From positions 558,001 through 622,000 of the forward strand of contig NC_003197.2 of assembly GCF_000006945.2 (NCBI RefSeq): a stretch of DNA of 64,000 nucleotides, in the 5' to 3' direction. Source of the stretch: Salmonella enterica subsp. enterica serovar Typhimurium str. LT2. GTDB taxonomy: Bacteria; Pseudomonadota; Gammaproteobacteria; Enterobacterales; Enterobacteriaceae. Below the pieces are notes generated by a model. The model was not told the origin of the DNA. It worked only from the letters and a program-made list of their open reading frames with translations, and ran no database searches. Positions 56,026-64,000 of the stretch are shown here, piece by piece; the stretch's first letter is position 1; every line of letters starts with the position of its first letter. The position numbers and the translations under genes were made by a program.

Positions 56026-56485
56026 TCTGCTCTCCAGTCCGTGCGGTTTCAGGAGCGACTGCCATTCATAGCGGGTGATTACGTCGCCACACGGCCATCA
56101 GAAGCGCATTCAGGACTCTATCTTTTGTCATTCATGGTTGCAGTGACCAATTGAATCTATTGCGGCTTTTTTTTATATGTCCCGCTCGTCAGTAACCCGC
56201 TTCAACTCTTTCGGGAGTCGGCGGATTCCGGTCTGATCATCTGACTGCTCTTTATTTCTTTATTGGTGGAGGAGTTCGACCCGTACTTCTTTATCCTGGC
56301 GTAAAGACTGTGGGTAGTAATATCGAGATGTGTTGCGGCGCTGGAAACAGAATGGCCACGCTCAACGACCTGTCTTACCGCTTCAATTTTAAACTCTTCG
56401 GGATAACGTTTACCGCTCATAGGCACCTCTCTTTAAGTCATCTTAAATGGCTCTGAGGTGTCTGTTAAACCTGTGGCGATTCACA
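55775..56485 (-). mobile_element. Decayed IS3-family element
   Basis: Bounded by imperfect terminal inverted repeats: TGTGAATCACCACGG at 55775 and the complement of CTGTGGCGATTCACA ending at 56485. Total ~711 bp, roughly half a normal IS3 element, so an internal deletion is inferred. Contains an orfA fragment (56202-56426) and an orfB C-terminus (55753-56025). No clear target-site duplication is visible, which fits secondary deletion. Confidence 0.8.
56202..56426 (-). pseudogene. IS3-family orfA, frameshifted
   Basis: Starts MPMSGKRYPEEFKIEAVRQV with the HTH of IS3 OrfA, intact to STNKE. There an 8-bp tandem duplication (TCTTTATT at 56249-56256 and 56257-56264, plus strand) shifts the frame and the protein ends early. 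Removing one copy restores EQSDDQTGIRRLPKELKRV, the expected continuation. Confidence 0.85.
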
Positions 56486-56489
56486 TTGA

Positions 56490-56750
56490 CCGCAGATTGT
56501 CAGGTTCCTTTACCCGGTAGTGAAACCAGTAGGGGGCAGTTTATCCGCACTAAAAGACGGTGTTCCTGCATCTGTGGTGGAGTTGAACCGGATGGGCTTT
56601 GGGCACATGCGTATCCTTGCGTGTATTGGTCAGTTGCCGGAGTCTGGATTAATGCACTATGGCTCCGTTGGGTTCTTTTTTGGGACTGATGGTGCATTGC
56701 GACTTCTTGCTAAGAAACCTGATGGGGCATTTGTGACATACGATATGTAG
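56490..56750 (+). pseudogene. 3' end of an unidentified prophage gene cut by the IS
   Basis: Open frame from the IS edge (stop TGA at 56487-56489) to TAG at 56750, about 86 codons, including GGSLSALKDGVPASVVELNR and HYGSVGFFFGTDGALRLL. No family recognised. By position next to gtrC it corresponds to the phage tail gene of P22-like genomes, so a tail-fibre or tailspike end is the best guess. Confidence 0.4.
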
Positions 56751-56806
56751 GAATCCCCGCCGCCCGTTACCCATTGGTGGCGGGGAACATTAATTATACA
56801 TGAATG

Positions 56807-58459
56807 TTATTTAATTATTTCCGTAATATTCTCATTTGTCCTCGCCCCTGTTCTAACGTCCCATGTCCCAGATGTAATTGATTCTAATTCATTTGAATCT
56901 ATGCCGTTAATCGCCCGCCCGGAAAGCCATCTTCCGTCTATTTGGAATGTCTTCTTGTCGACATCTGCATTTATAATTTTTCCATCCTTTGTTTTAAAGC
57001 TAATGAACATCGCTGTATTCTCATCAAGAGAATCAGCAGGATTTTTATTAAACTCAAATATTACAAAGGTTTTAATGCCCATTTGCTGTTTATATATCCA
57101 TAATGATTTTATATAAACGTTGTTACATATTTTTGCGTTAATATTAAGAGGCTTGAAATTAAAGGCTCGTGAATAGTCGAAAAATCCTGGAGCAGTTATT
57201 TTCAAATCAATCCCGTAGTATCTAGACATTGCTTCACTGTTAAACGTATCAAGACTTGGGCCTGCATGCAGTACCGGTGGAAAGTAATAATCAGGAATTA
57301 TCGCTTGATCTTGTTTGTTATGTTTCGCCCTGTCTATTATTTCTTCCCTAATCTCCGTTTGTTTGCTTATTGATTTAATTGATGAGTAATAGAGGATGTA
57401 TGATGGGATGAAATATAAAAAAGCCATTGCATATGTAGTAACAGATAAATAAATGGAAGCCTTGTTAAATTTCGTAAATGCAGAATGAGCAACAAAGGAA
57501 ATCGAAAGAATCATAAAGCAGAGTGCTCCATTGAGAGCCCTGCTGGGCATTGCAGGAGATGCAAGGAACGCAACATTTGCAGCAATTGCACCCAGCATGA
57601 ATAAAAAGCTTCCAAACATAAGTTTGCTGCTACTATTCCTTGATAACACTACAGAGATTAGTAGTATTATAAATGCAATATAGACCTGCCAATATGCCCC
57701 CATTGCTGATGGCAGCCTTTCTGAAAAGTGCTCAAGAACCCTCCATGCAAGTGGTTGATTGTACCAGTCTTGTATTGTAGACGCACGGGATAGGTTTCCC
57801 GGAGCCAGCAGGAGAACCCCCGCGCCTATTGCAGATCCGAATACGCCAATCAGTAAATATTTATTTCTATTCATTATAAAGAAATATGCTACAGAAATTA
57901 ATACAACTACAAGAGATGTATTTTCATTTGAGCAACCTGCAAATATCGATGATATGGCATATACAAAGAGTATTAAATTGGATTTTTTACCATTGCTTAA
58001 ATATATAGAAATTAGTATATAAATGGCAATGAACATGTTGGTCCATAAGTAATTTGCTGACCCAACAAGCCAGAAGTTAGTTTGACCGAGGGCTGGATTT
58101 GCAACGAAGTATAAGAAAAATAAGAAAATCATCACATATGGGGACGGTGACGACTTTGTTAATGTAGCTGGGATCATTGTCCAGCACAACACCATTAATG
58201 TTAGCGCTGCTGAGTTTATTGCATTGTAAATATGCGGGGAGAAAAACTTTAATAGAGATGTGCTGATCGTATCTGACACAACCCTTCCGCTCCATCCCAA
58301 ATAGTGCATTTTTACGCTAGAAAGCGAAAGCTCTCTTAGGGCATAAGTATAGTCATCAGAGTTCATTGGTGTGATAAATCCTATTGAATACACCAACGAG
58401 AAAACTATAAGGATAGCGATTACCATTTTTAATCTATTGTTAACCATTTTTCTTCTCAT
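56807..58459 (-). CDS. gtrC: Serotype-specific O-antigen glucosyltransferase GtrC
   Basis: Multi-pass inner-membrane glucosyltransferase of ~550 residues, about ten helices in the first ~370 residues and a C-terminal periplasmic domain. Adds glucose from the bactoprenol carrier to O-antigen units in the periplasm. The start at 58459 overlaps gtrB by 20 bp; ATG 58447 with GAGAAG upstream is an alternative. Low G+C, typical of gtr cargo. The frame appears complete. Confidence 0.87.
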   Translation of the reverse strand: MRRKMVNNRLKMVIAILIVFSLVYSIGFITPMNSDDYTYALRELSLSSVKMHYLGWSGRVVSDTISTSLLKFFSPHIYNAINSAALTLMVLCWTMIPATLTKSSPSPYVMIFLFFLYFVANPALGQTNFWLVGSANYLWTNMFIAIYILISIYLSNGKKSNLILFVYAISSIFAGCSNENTSLVVVLISVAYFFIMNRNKYLLIGVFGSAIGAGVLLLAPGNLSRASTIQDWYNQPLAWRVLEHFSERLPSAMGAYWQVYIAFIILLISVVLSRNSSSKLMFGSFLFMLGAIAANVAFLASPAMPSRALNGALCFMILSISFVAHSAFTKFNKASIYLSVTTYAMAFLYFIPSYILYYSSIKSISKQTEIREEIIDRAKHNKQDQAIIPDYYFPPVLHAGPSLDTFNSEAMSRYYGIDLKITAPGFFDYSRAFNFKPLNINAKICNNVYIKSLWIYKQQMGIKTFVIFEFNKNPADSLDENTAMFISFKTKDGKIINADVDKKTFQIDGRWLSGRAINGIDSNELESITSGTWDVRTGARTNENITEIIK

Positions 58460-59366
58460 TCTTAATTATGTACTTAGGCCTTTTTTTTGTTTCTATGTAA
58501 ATCCTGCCAATATATTCCCCAAGAATACCTATTCCTATCAATTGAACGCCACCCAGAAAAAGTACAGAAACAAGAAGAGACGGGTAGCCAGGAACATTAT
58601 TTCCAAATATTAATTTATCAATAATCATCCATGCACCGTAAAGGAATGACATACCTGCAATAAACAATCCAATGTAAGTCCATATGCGGAGCGGAAATGT
58701 TGAGAAAGAAGTTATTCCTTCCAGCGCCAGATTCCATAATTTCCAGCCATTGAATTTTGAATCGCCGGCAACACGCTCAGCGCGGGCGTATTCAACTACA
58801 TCAGTCTTGCCGCCCACCCATGACAGAACGCCTTTCATAAACAGATTACGTTCTGGCATCTGTTTAATATTTTCGACAACCTCACGACTCATTAACCGAA
58901 AGTCGCCAACGTTCTCTTCAATTTTCGGATTGCTGATTTTATTATGCAGCTTATAAAACCATTCAGCTGTCTTACGCTTCATGCGCCCGTCAGTTGAGCG
59001 GTCTGAGCGCTTAGCCAGCACCATATCCGCGCCAGCCTGCCACTTCTCAATGAGATGGGGGATTACTTCTATCGGATCCTGTAAATCGACATCAATAGGA
59101 ATGACCGCATCCCCGGTTGCATGGTCGAGACCCGCGAAAAGAGCAGGTTCTTTACCGAAGTTTCGCGTAAACGAAAGCGGAATAACGAGCGGATCAGATG
59201 CAGCTATTTTGTTAATTATTGATTCAGTCGCATCTTTGCTTCCATCGTTGATGAAAACAATCTCAACTTCATACGGTTTTAGCTCTTCAAACTCGCGAAC
59301 CGTTTTATAGAAAATAGGTATCGTGGCTTCTTCATTGAAGACCGGAACGACTAACGAGATTTTCAT
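58440..59366 (-). CDS. gtrB: Bactoprenol glucosyl transferase GtrB
   Basis: GT2-family enzyme of 308 residues transferring glucose from UDP-glucose to undecaprenyl phosphate. Motifs LVVPVFNEEATIP, VFINDGSKDAT and IPIDVDLQDP (DxD-type); two C-terminal helices (~235-255 and ~270-290). Overlaps gtrA by 4 bp upstream. Confidence 0.93.
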   Translation of the reverse strand: MKISLVVPVFNEEATIPIFYKTVREFEELKPYEVEIVFINDGSKDATESIINKIAASDPLVIPLSFTRNFGKEPALFAGLDHATGDAVIPIDVDLQDPIEVIPHLIEKWQAGADMVLAKRSDRSTDGRMKRKTAEWFYKLHNKISNPKIEENVGDFRLMSREVVENIKQMPERNLFMKGVLSWVGGKTDVVEYARAERVAGDSKFNGWKLWNLALEGITSFSTFPLRIWTYIGLFIAGMSFLYGAWMIIDKLIFGNNVPGYPSLLVSVLFLGGVQLIGIGILGEYIGRIYIETKKRPKYIIKNEKKNG

Positions 59367-59725
59367 TTCGCATCCCTAAAGACAATGAACTTTGAATAAA
59401 TGAATCCGCATATCAGGCTGATAGCTGAAAAGGTGACAAGAGTAAGGAGTGGCGGCAGGGAACATTTGTCAGCCATCCAGCCAACAACGGCGCTCAGTGT
59501 TCCCATAAATCCCACGTACATCATGTAGCGAAGCGTGGTGGTGCTGGCGTTAAAGGTGAAGCGCGCATTGGCATAGAAGCTGAACGATACGGCGATAACA
59601 AAACCGGAAAAGTTCGCCAACGCCTGATGCGTATGCATCCCATACACACAAAAAGCAAATACGCCCCAATGAATAAGCGTGTTAAGAACACCGATCGATG
59701 TGTACTTAGCGAATAACTTCAACAT
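59363..59725 (-). CDS. gtrA: Bactoprenol-linked glucose flippase GtrA
   Basis: Small membrane protein of 120 residues with four helices (GtrA family), starting LKLFAKYTSIGVLNTLIHWG. It flips undecaprenyl-phosphate-glucose to the periplasm. First gene of gtrABC; the promoter region upstream holds two GATC pairs. Confidence 0.93.
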   Translation of the reverse strand: MLKLFAKYTSIGVLNTLIHWGVFAFCVYGMHTHQALANFSGFVIAVSFSFYANARFTFNASTTTLRYMMYVGFMGTLSAVVGWMADKCSLPPLLTLVTFSAISLICGFIYSKFIVFRDAK

Positions 59726-59756
59726 TATGAAAATCAGCGGATTCGGAAAGGTCTGG

Positions 59757-59860
59757 AGTGTAGCACTACAAATTGCTTTGATCGATATAAACGATCAATA
59801 ATGTGGTATTCAATAGTTTAAAGTTATTGTTATCTTATTAATTGATCGTTGTTACCGATC
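59757..59860 (-). promoter_or_regulatory. gtr promoter with paired GATC sites (Dam/OxyR phase variation)
   Basis: Four GATC sites form two pairs with equal 13-bp offset: 59780/59793 and 59844/59857. A possible -10 TACACT (minus strand, 59757-59762) and -35 TCGATC (59780-59785) place one GATC inside the promoter. An ATAG half-site at 59813-59816 is of the OxyR type. Known gtr operons of Salmonella and P22 phase-vary by Dam methylation competing with OxyR; this layout matches. Confidence 0.8.
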
Positions 59861-60016
59861 AATTGGGGCTACTGATTGCTAAGTAGTTTGGGACAAAAAC
59901 GGGACACACAAAGCTTTGCATCGGCTTGCAAGGCTTTGCATGTTTTTCGAAGATGGGGCGAGTGAGCGCCGTAGTAATGGGATAACTTGTTGTTAGCTCA
60001 GGTAGTTCCAGGAACA

Positions 60017-60059
60017 TCTAAGCCGTGGGTCGCAGGTTCGAATCCTGCACGGCGCGCCA
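60017..60059. repeat. attR: duplicated argU 3' half
   Basis: Copy of 55595-55637 with one mismatch (C at 60050). It lacks the tRNA 5' half, so no tRNA is made from it; the sequence before it has no match to argU. Confidence 0.9.
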
Positions 60060-60147
60060 TTTAACCTCTCAAAATTACGTTAATCCGTAAGCTTCTGCGG
60101 CGGCGACGTTGCGCCATCCGCAGTACGTGACGCTAATATGCAAATAA

Positions 60148-60461
60148 CTAATTGCGTTTAATCTGTTTATGGTGCTCCTCAGCCTGGATCTCGTGGGAGA
60201 AAGAATGGGCATTATTCATCGATTAATGGATGACCATTGCTTTTTCATAGTCGTCCATTTCAGAAAAGGATGTCGCATTTTCCACAGTAGCCGGGGCGCT
60301 GGGTTTCTGTGTCTGAGCCATTTGCTGATGCGCGAAGGCGTCACCGTTATTCATCATCTCATGTGCTGTGGCGGATAATTGGCGGGATTCCATTTTCTCT
60401 GCGGTGTTTACGCCAGCTGAAATAAAAAAACGACAGCTAAAAGGGATGTAAACTTATTCAT
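60148..60461 (-). pseudogene. SilE/PcoE-like periplasmic metal-binding protein, degraded
   Basis: From ATG 60461 the frame stops after 17 codons. A one-base shift within the seven-A run 60424-60430 opens a frame containing ATAHEMMNNGDAFAHQQMAQ and FSEMDDYEKAMVIH, the His/Met-rich repeats of SilE/PcoE. It then meets TAA at 60223-60225; beyond it the same frame gives SMNNAHSFSHEIQAEEHHKQ and ends at 60148. Two lesions mark it as a relic of a silver/copper-binding protein next to a cusS remnant. Confidence 0.78.
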
Positions 60462-60592
60462 CTTATTTCTCCGGTGTGGGTTAATAAGAGAAATAATAAA
60501 ACAGTTGTTGGGCCTGGCGCGTGACGGGATAATGACGATTATATCAGATTATTTTGCTGGCTAGTGATAGCGCCTTTCACTATCGCTACAGT

Positions 60593-60940
60593 TCAACGGA
60601 GGTGTTTGGGGAATGTCAAAATAAAACGAGTAGCGCGTGTATCGGAGGTGACAGAAATTTTTCCCCGGTGCGCAGTGACGATGGATTTTACAATTGCCAG
60701 GCCTATACCGCTGCCTTCCCCTTTACGCTGGCGGGAGGGATCAACGCGATAAAAACGATCGAAAAGGAGCGGCAAATGTTCCGGCGCGATTGGCGTACCG
60801 GGGTTTTCAACAATAATATGTATCTGGTCGTCCGCTTCTTTTATCCGAAGAGTAATGGTTTTACCCGGCGGCGTATAGCGCATCGTATTAGAGAGTAAAT
60901 TACTGATCGCTCTGCGCAGCATGATGGGATCGCCGGTGAT
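60593..60940 (-). pseudogene. CusS/SilS sensor kinase, C-terminal fragment
   Basis: Reads GDPIMLRRAISNLLSNTMRY, ENPGTPIAPEHLP, FDRFYRVDPSRQRKGEG and GSGIGLAIVKSIV, i.e. the N, G1 and G2 boxes of the CusS-type HATPase domain. The frame stops immediately upstream at a TGA (~60940), where sequence similar to CusA begins on the other strand. The membrane, sensor and H-box parts are gone. Confidence 0.88.
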
Positions 60941-60946
60941 TCAGCA

Positions 60947-61210
60947 GGCGCGGCCTTCAAAGCGCAAGCTCCCAACACCTTTTCGGCAGAAAAACTCGAT
61001 GAGGCGCTTTACCACGGGGCGGTGCTCCGGGTGCGGCCAAAAGCCATGACGGTAGCGGTGATTATCGCCGGTCTGCTACCTGTTTTATGGGGGACCGGCG
61101 CGGGTTCTGAGGTGATGAGCCGTATTACCGCGCCATTGCTGTCGCTGTTCATCATTCCGGCAGCCTACAAGCTGATGTGGCTGCGCAGGCATCGTCGCCT
61201 TGCGGCATAA
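60947..61210 (+). pseudogene. CusA/SilA RND copper-silver pump, C-terminal fragment
   Basis: Frame reads FSAEKLDEALYHGAVLRVRP, KAMTVAVIIAGLLPVLWGTG and PLLSLFIIPAAYKLMWLRRH to the stop at 61210. This is the end of a heavy-metal RND transporter, missing about 950 residues. Relative to my memory of CusA, a short segment (around APMIGGMI) between SRITAP and LLSLF is also lost. Non-functional. Confidence 0.85.
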
Positions 61211-61260
61211 CGTGTGCACCCCGCCTGCGGCGTCAAACTGCAGGCGGGTTCAGCGTACGT

Positions 61261-62115
61261 TTATCGTCCGAGCGCGCTGACCCGTTTGCGGTACTCGCCT
61301 GGTGTACAACCGAATTCACGGACAAAAGCTTTGTGAAAAGAAGATTCGCTCGCATAACCTACCGACTCGGCAATCACCATCACCGGCAGCACTTCACGCG
61401 ACAGGGTCTGGGCGGCGATTTGCAGGCGCAGCGTTGTTAACACGGCTAAGGGCGTTGTAGCGGACACGTCGCGAAATAGCTGGGCGAAGCTCGCCCGCGA
61501 CATGTGTACCCGTTGCGCCAGCGTTTCGACCGTCCAGGGATGCGCCGGTGTTTCCAGCATGTGAAGGATCACGCGGCCCAGCCGGGGATGCAGTAATAAA
61601 TTGAGCACGCTTTTCGCCGTGCCAGCCTGCGATAGCCAGTCGCGAACGGCGAGGGTAAACAGCGTGGCGCACTGCTGACTGTATAAGACATCAGCGCCAG
61701 GTAAATGGCGTTCTGACTCCTGCTGTAACAGCAAAATGGTGGCGTTAATCCAGATACTGGCGGGGCTATGCGGCGGCGGGGCAAGACATAACACTTCCGG
61801 CAACGCGGTAAGGAAATAACGTGACGTCGTGTGCAGACGTAGACTACCGCAGACGATATGTGTCGGTGATTCGCCAGACTGGCGCAAACGGTGGGCGGAG
61901 TTTTGCGGCAGAATCACCACCTTTCCCGGCGTAAGCGTCATGGCGTCGCCGGTAGGCATTTCCAGTTGCGCTTCGCCCTGCGTAACGGTATGCCAGCGAA
62001 TCACCGATAGTTCGCCAGCGGCGTGCGGCAACTGCCAGTCGCCGCCTAACGGGCAATTCTTGTCGATTGAGCCCTGAGGGGCGTTAAGCGTCAATAGCCG
62101 ACTAAGCGCATCCAT
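61261..62115 (-). CDS. rclR: Reactive-chlorine-sensing AraC-family activator RclR
   Basis: Activates rclABC in response to HOCl through oxidation of conserved cysteines in the E. coli orthologue; the equivalent Cys21 and Cys89 are both present here. N-terminal cupin-like domain, C-terminal double HTH (SRASFAQLFRDVSATTPLAV; ESSFHKAFVREFGCTPGEYR). 284 residues, divergent from rclA. Confidence 0.93.
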   Translation of the reverse strand: MDALSRLLTLNAPQGSIDKNCPLGGDWQLPHAAGELSVIRWHTVTQGEAQLEMPTGDAMTLTPGKVVILPQNSAHRLRQSGESPTHIVCGSLRLHTTSRYFLTALPEVLCLAPPPHSPASIWINATILLLQQESERHLPGADVLYSQQCATLFTLAVRDWLSQAGTAKSVLNLLLHPRLGRVILHMLETPAHPWTVETLAQRVHMSRASFAQLFRDVSATTPLAVLTTLRLQIAAQTLSREVLPVMVIAESVGYASESSFHKAFVREFGCTPGEYRKRVSALGR

Positions 62116-62330
62116 ATAGACTCCAGAACAGATTTATTTTCAAAACTAGAGATAACCATTTCTGTATCTGTTCACTATATTTCGGACTCAATGTCATTTC
62201 TACCCTTGTTTTTGCTAACCACCAATTTAGACGATAAGACAAAAAATGGCGCGTTGCGGATAACCCTGTCTTTTTTGACGTTATTTATACTTGTCCTGAC
62301 AAACAGATGGTGATTTGGCGGAGAAAGAAG

Positions 62331-63656
62331 ATGACACAGTATCAGGCGCTCATTATTGGTTTTGGCAAGGCAGGAAAAACGTTGGCGGCAACTCTGGCGA
62401 AGACGGGATGGCGCGTGGCGATTATCGAACAGTCCGCCAGTATGTTCGGCGGAACCTGCATCAACATTGGCTGTATTCCAACGAAAACGCTGGTGCATGA
62501 TGCGGAACGTGAGGGCGATTTTTCTGTCGCCATGCAACGTAAAGCGGCGGTCGTAAATTTTTTACGCGACAAAAATTTTCATAATCTTGCCGACCTGGAC
62601 AATGTCGATGTGATTGAGGGAAGGGCGGAGTTTATTGATAACCATACCTTACGGGTATTTCAGGCGGACGGCGAGCGGGTGTTACGGGGAGAAAAGATCT
62701 TTATTAATACTGGCGCAGAGTCGGTGATCCCGGCTATTACGGGCTTAACAACGACGGCAGGGGTGTTCGATAGCACCGGGCTACTCAGCCTGAGCCAGCG
62801 TCCGGCGCGGCTGGGGATTTTAGGCGGTGGTTATATTGGCCTTGAATTTGCCTCAATGTTCGCCAACTTTGGTACGAAGGTCACTATCTTTGAAGCAGCG
62901 CCGCAATTCCTGCCTCGTGAAGATCGGGATATCGCGCAGGCAATTACCCGTATTTTACAGGAAAAGGGCGTCGAGCTGATTTTAAACGCCAACGTACAGG
63001 CCGTATCCTCAAAGGAGGGCGCGGTACAAGTAGAAACGCCGGAAGGCGCGCATCTTGTGGATGCCCTGCTGGTGGCGTCGGGGCGAAAACCGGCGACGGC
63101 TGGCTTACAGTTGCAGAACGCCGGCGTGGCGGTGAACGAACGCGGCGGGATTATCGTGGATGATTACCTGCGTACCACGGCGGACAATATCTGGGCGATG
63201 GGCGACGTTACCGGTGGGTTGCAGTTTACCTATATTTCACTGGATGATTTTCGTATTGTACGCGACGGGTTATTGGGAGATGGCAAACGCAGTACCCGCG
63301 ATCGCCAGAATGTTCCGTATTCCGTCTTTATGACGCCGCCGCTCTCTCGTGTCGGGCTGACGGAAGAACAAGCGCGGGCAAGCGGCGCAACGGTGCAGGT
63401 GGTGACATTACCGGTGGCGGCGATCCCTCGCGCCCGTGTTATGAACGATACTCGTGGCGTACTAAAAGCGGTAGTGGACGTGAATACGCAGCGTATTGTA
63501 GGGGTGTCATTGTTATGCGTCGATTCTCATGAAATGATTAATATCGTTAAAACCGTTATGGATGCAGATTTACCTTATACGGTGTTACGCGACCAGATAT
63601 TTACCCATCCTACAATGAGTGAGTCTTTAAACGATCTCTTCTCTCTCATTAAGTAA
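62331..63656 (+). CDS. rclA: Copper(II) reductase / RCS-resistance flavoprotein RclA
   Basis: Pyridine nucleotide-disulfide oxidoreductase of 441 residues. FAD motif IGFGKAGKTLA, redox cysteines Cys43 and Cys48 (GGTCINIGCIPT), NAD(P) motif GILGGGYIGLEFASMF, FAD motif WAMGDVTG and a C-terminal dimer domain. E. coli RclA reduces Cu(II) and protects from HOCl. ATG 62331 with GGAGAAAG upstream; eight earlier codons are discounted. Confidence 0.94.
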   Translation: MTQYQALIIGFGKAGKTLAATLAKTGWRVAIIEQSASMFGGTCINIGCIPTKTLVHDAEREGDFSVAMQRKAAVVNFLRDKNFHNLADLDNVDVIEGRAEFIDNHTLRVFQADGERVLRGEKIFINTGAESVIPAITGLTTTAGVFDSTGLLSLSQRPARLGILGGGYIGLEFASMFANFGTKVTIFEAAPQFLPREDRDIAQAITRILQEKGVELILNANVQAVSSKEGAVQVETPEGAHLVDALLVASGRKPATAGLQLQNAGVAVNERGGIIVDDYLRTTADNIWAMGDVTGGLQFTYISLDDFRIVRDGLLGDGKRSTRDRQNVPYSVFMTPPLSRVGLTEEQARASGATVQVVTLPVAAIPRARVMNDTRGVLKAVVDVNTQRIVGVSLLCVDSHEMINIVKTVMDADLPYTVLRDQIFTHPTMSESLNDLFSLIK

Positions 63657-63670
63657 AACATAAATAATAT

Positions 63671-63696
63671 AGCCCTGTTAATCAGGGCTTTTTTTT
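63671..63696 (+). terminator. Terminator after rclA
   Basis: Stem AGCCCTG/CAGGGCT (63671-63677, 63683-63689), loop TTAAT, followed by an eight-T tract. Suggests rclB has its own promoter or receives read-through. Confidence 0.88.
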
Positions 63697-63812
63697 GCCT
63701 GTCAGACCATAAAAATACGCCAGGACAAATATGCTGGCGTCTGAAAGAAAAGGCTTTAGTCAGGCATAACGTATTATAACACCATTGAAATAACCCACGA
63801 CTGGAAATCTCG

Positions 63813-64000
63813 ATGTTAAAAGTTACCACACTTATTGCTTCATTATTGGCTGCGCCGCTGGCGTTTTCCGCTTCCGCCCAGCCGCTAACCGACGTTGAAT
63901 ATATCAGCGTTTCTGCGGTGTCAGCAACGCCGTCAATGCTTGAAGATGCTATTGCCAGACTGGCGCAAAGTAAACAGGCGTCGTCATGGAAAATTACGTC
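63813..64000 (+). CDS. rclB: DUF1471 (YhcN/BhsA) periplasmic protein RclB (partial)
   Basis: Frame open from ATG 63813 to the window end, 62 codons. Signal peptide MLKVTTLIASLLAAPLAFS then VEYISVSAVSATPSMLEDAI and ASSWKIT, similar to E. coli RclB. Function in chlorine stress is unclear; about 15-20 residues are missing beyond the edge. Confidence 0.85.
   Translation, partial: MLKVTTLIASLLAAPLAFSASAQPLTDVEYISVSAVSATPSMLEDAIARLAQSKQASSWKIT

Noticed and set aside
60017..60059. Second tRNA-Arg gene
   Set aside because: Only the anticodon-to-CCA half is present; the preceding bases do not form an acceptor, D-arm or anticodon 5' strand.

Overview
The window is chromosomal DNA of an enteric bacterium, almost certainly Salmonella enterica subsp. 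enterica and Typhimurium-like. The gene order from copA to folD follows the E. coli K-12 backbone (copA-cueR-qmcA-fetAB-cnoX-tesA-ybbAP ... allantoin cluster ... purEK-lpxH-ppiB-cysS ... folD). Salmonella-type insertions interrupt it: a porin with sfbABC, an MFS transporter inside the allantoin cluster, a DUF2145 gene pair, the fimAICDHF-ZYW type 1 fimbrial locus with its argU/fimU tRNA, and a gtrABC prophage remnant. The species call rests on protein and gene-order recognition, not on a database search.

Layout. 1-2975: copper export (copA, missing its last codons at the window edge) and its regulator cueR, sharing a 19-bp-spacer MerR-type promoter. 2976-11539: qmcA/ybbJ, fetAB iron efflux, cnoX, ybbO, tesA (with an ERIC element at its 3' end) and the divergent ybbAP ABC system. 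11540-15650: a porin and a MetNIQ-like ABC system (sfbABC), where E. coli K-12 carries an rhs region. 15689-38014: selU, then the allantoin/glyoxylate regulon. It comprises allS/allA/allR regulation, gcl-hyi-glxR, an MFS permease, allP-allB-ybbY-glxK, the opposing allDCE operon, and the fdrA-ylbE-ylbF-ybcF operon for the oxamate carbamoyltransferase/carbamate kinase branch. Together they take allantoin to ureidoglycolate, then to glyoxylate (via tartronate semialdehyde to phosphoglycerate) or to oxamate plus carbamoyl phosphate (ATP). Two TTGGAA-N5-TTCCAA palindromes mark the allS/allA and gcl control regions.

38055-45571: housekeeping genes (purEK with a PurR operator, lpxH, ppiB, cysS, folD, ybcJ) plus a tightly overlapped ybcI-STM0539-like-DUF2145 operon. 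45572-55637: the fim structural operon (fimA, fimI, fimC, fimD, fimH, fimF), opposing regulators fimZ, fimY, a miniature EAL protein and fimW, then tRNA-Arg(UCU). FimY carries three AGA/AGG codons within its first 14, the codons read by that tRNA.

55595-60059: a collapsed P22-type prophage bounded by a 43-bp repeat (42/43 identical) of the argU 3' half. It keeps an integrase tail, a decayed IS3-family element, an unidentified gene 3' end and an apparently intact gtrABC O-antigen glucosylation operon with two GATC pairs in its promoter. 60148-61210: a fossil of the cus/sil copper-silver efflux locus (silE/pcoE-like pseudogene, cusS tail, cusA tail). 61261-64000: the reactive-chlorine system rclR/rclA and the start of rclB.

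No clearly unprecedented system was found. The best leads are the cus fossil, the phase-variable gtr remnant, the short EAL protein between fimY and fimW, and the ybcI/STM0539/DUF2145 operon of unknown function.
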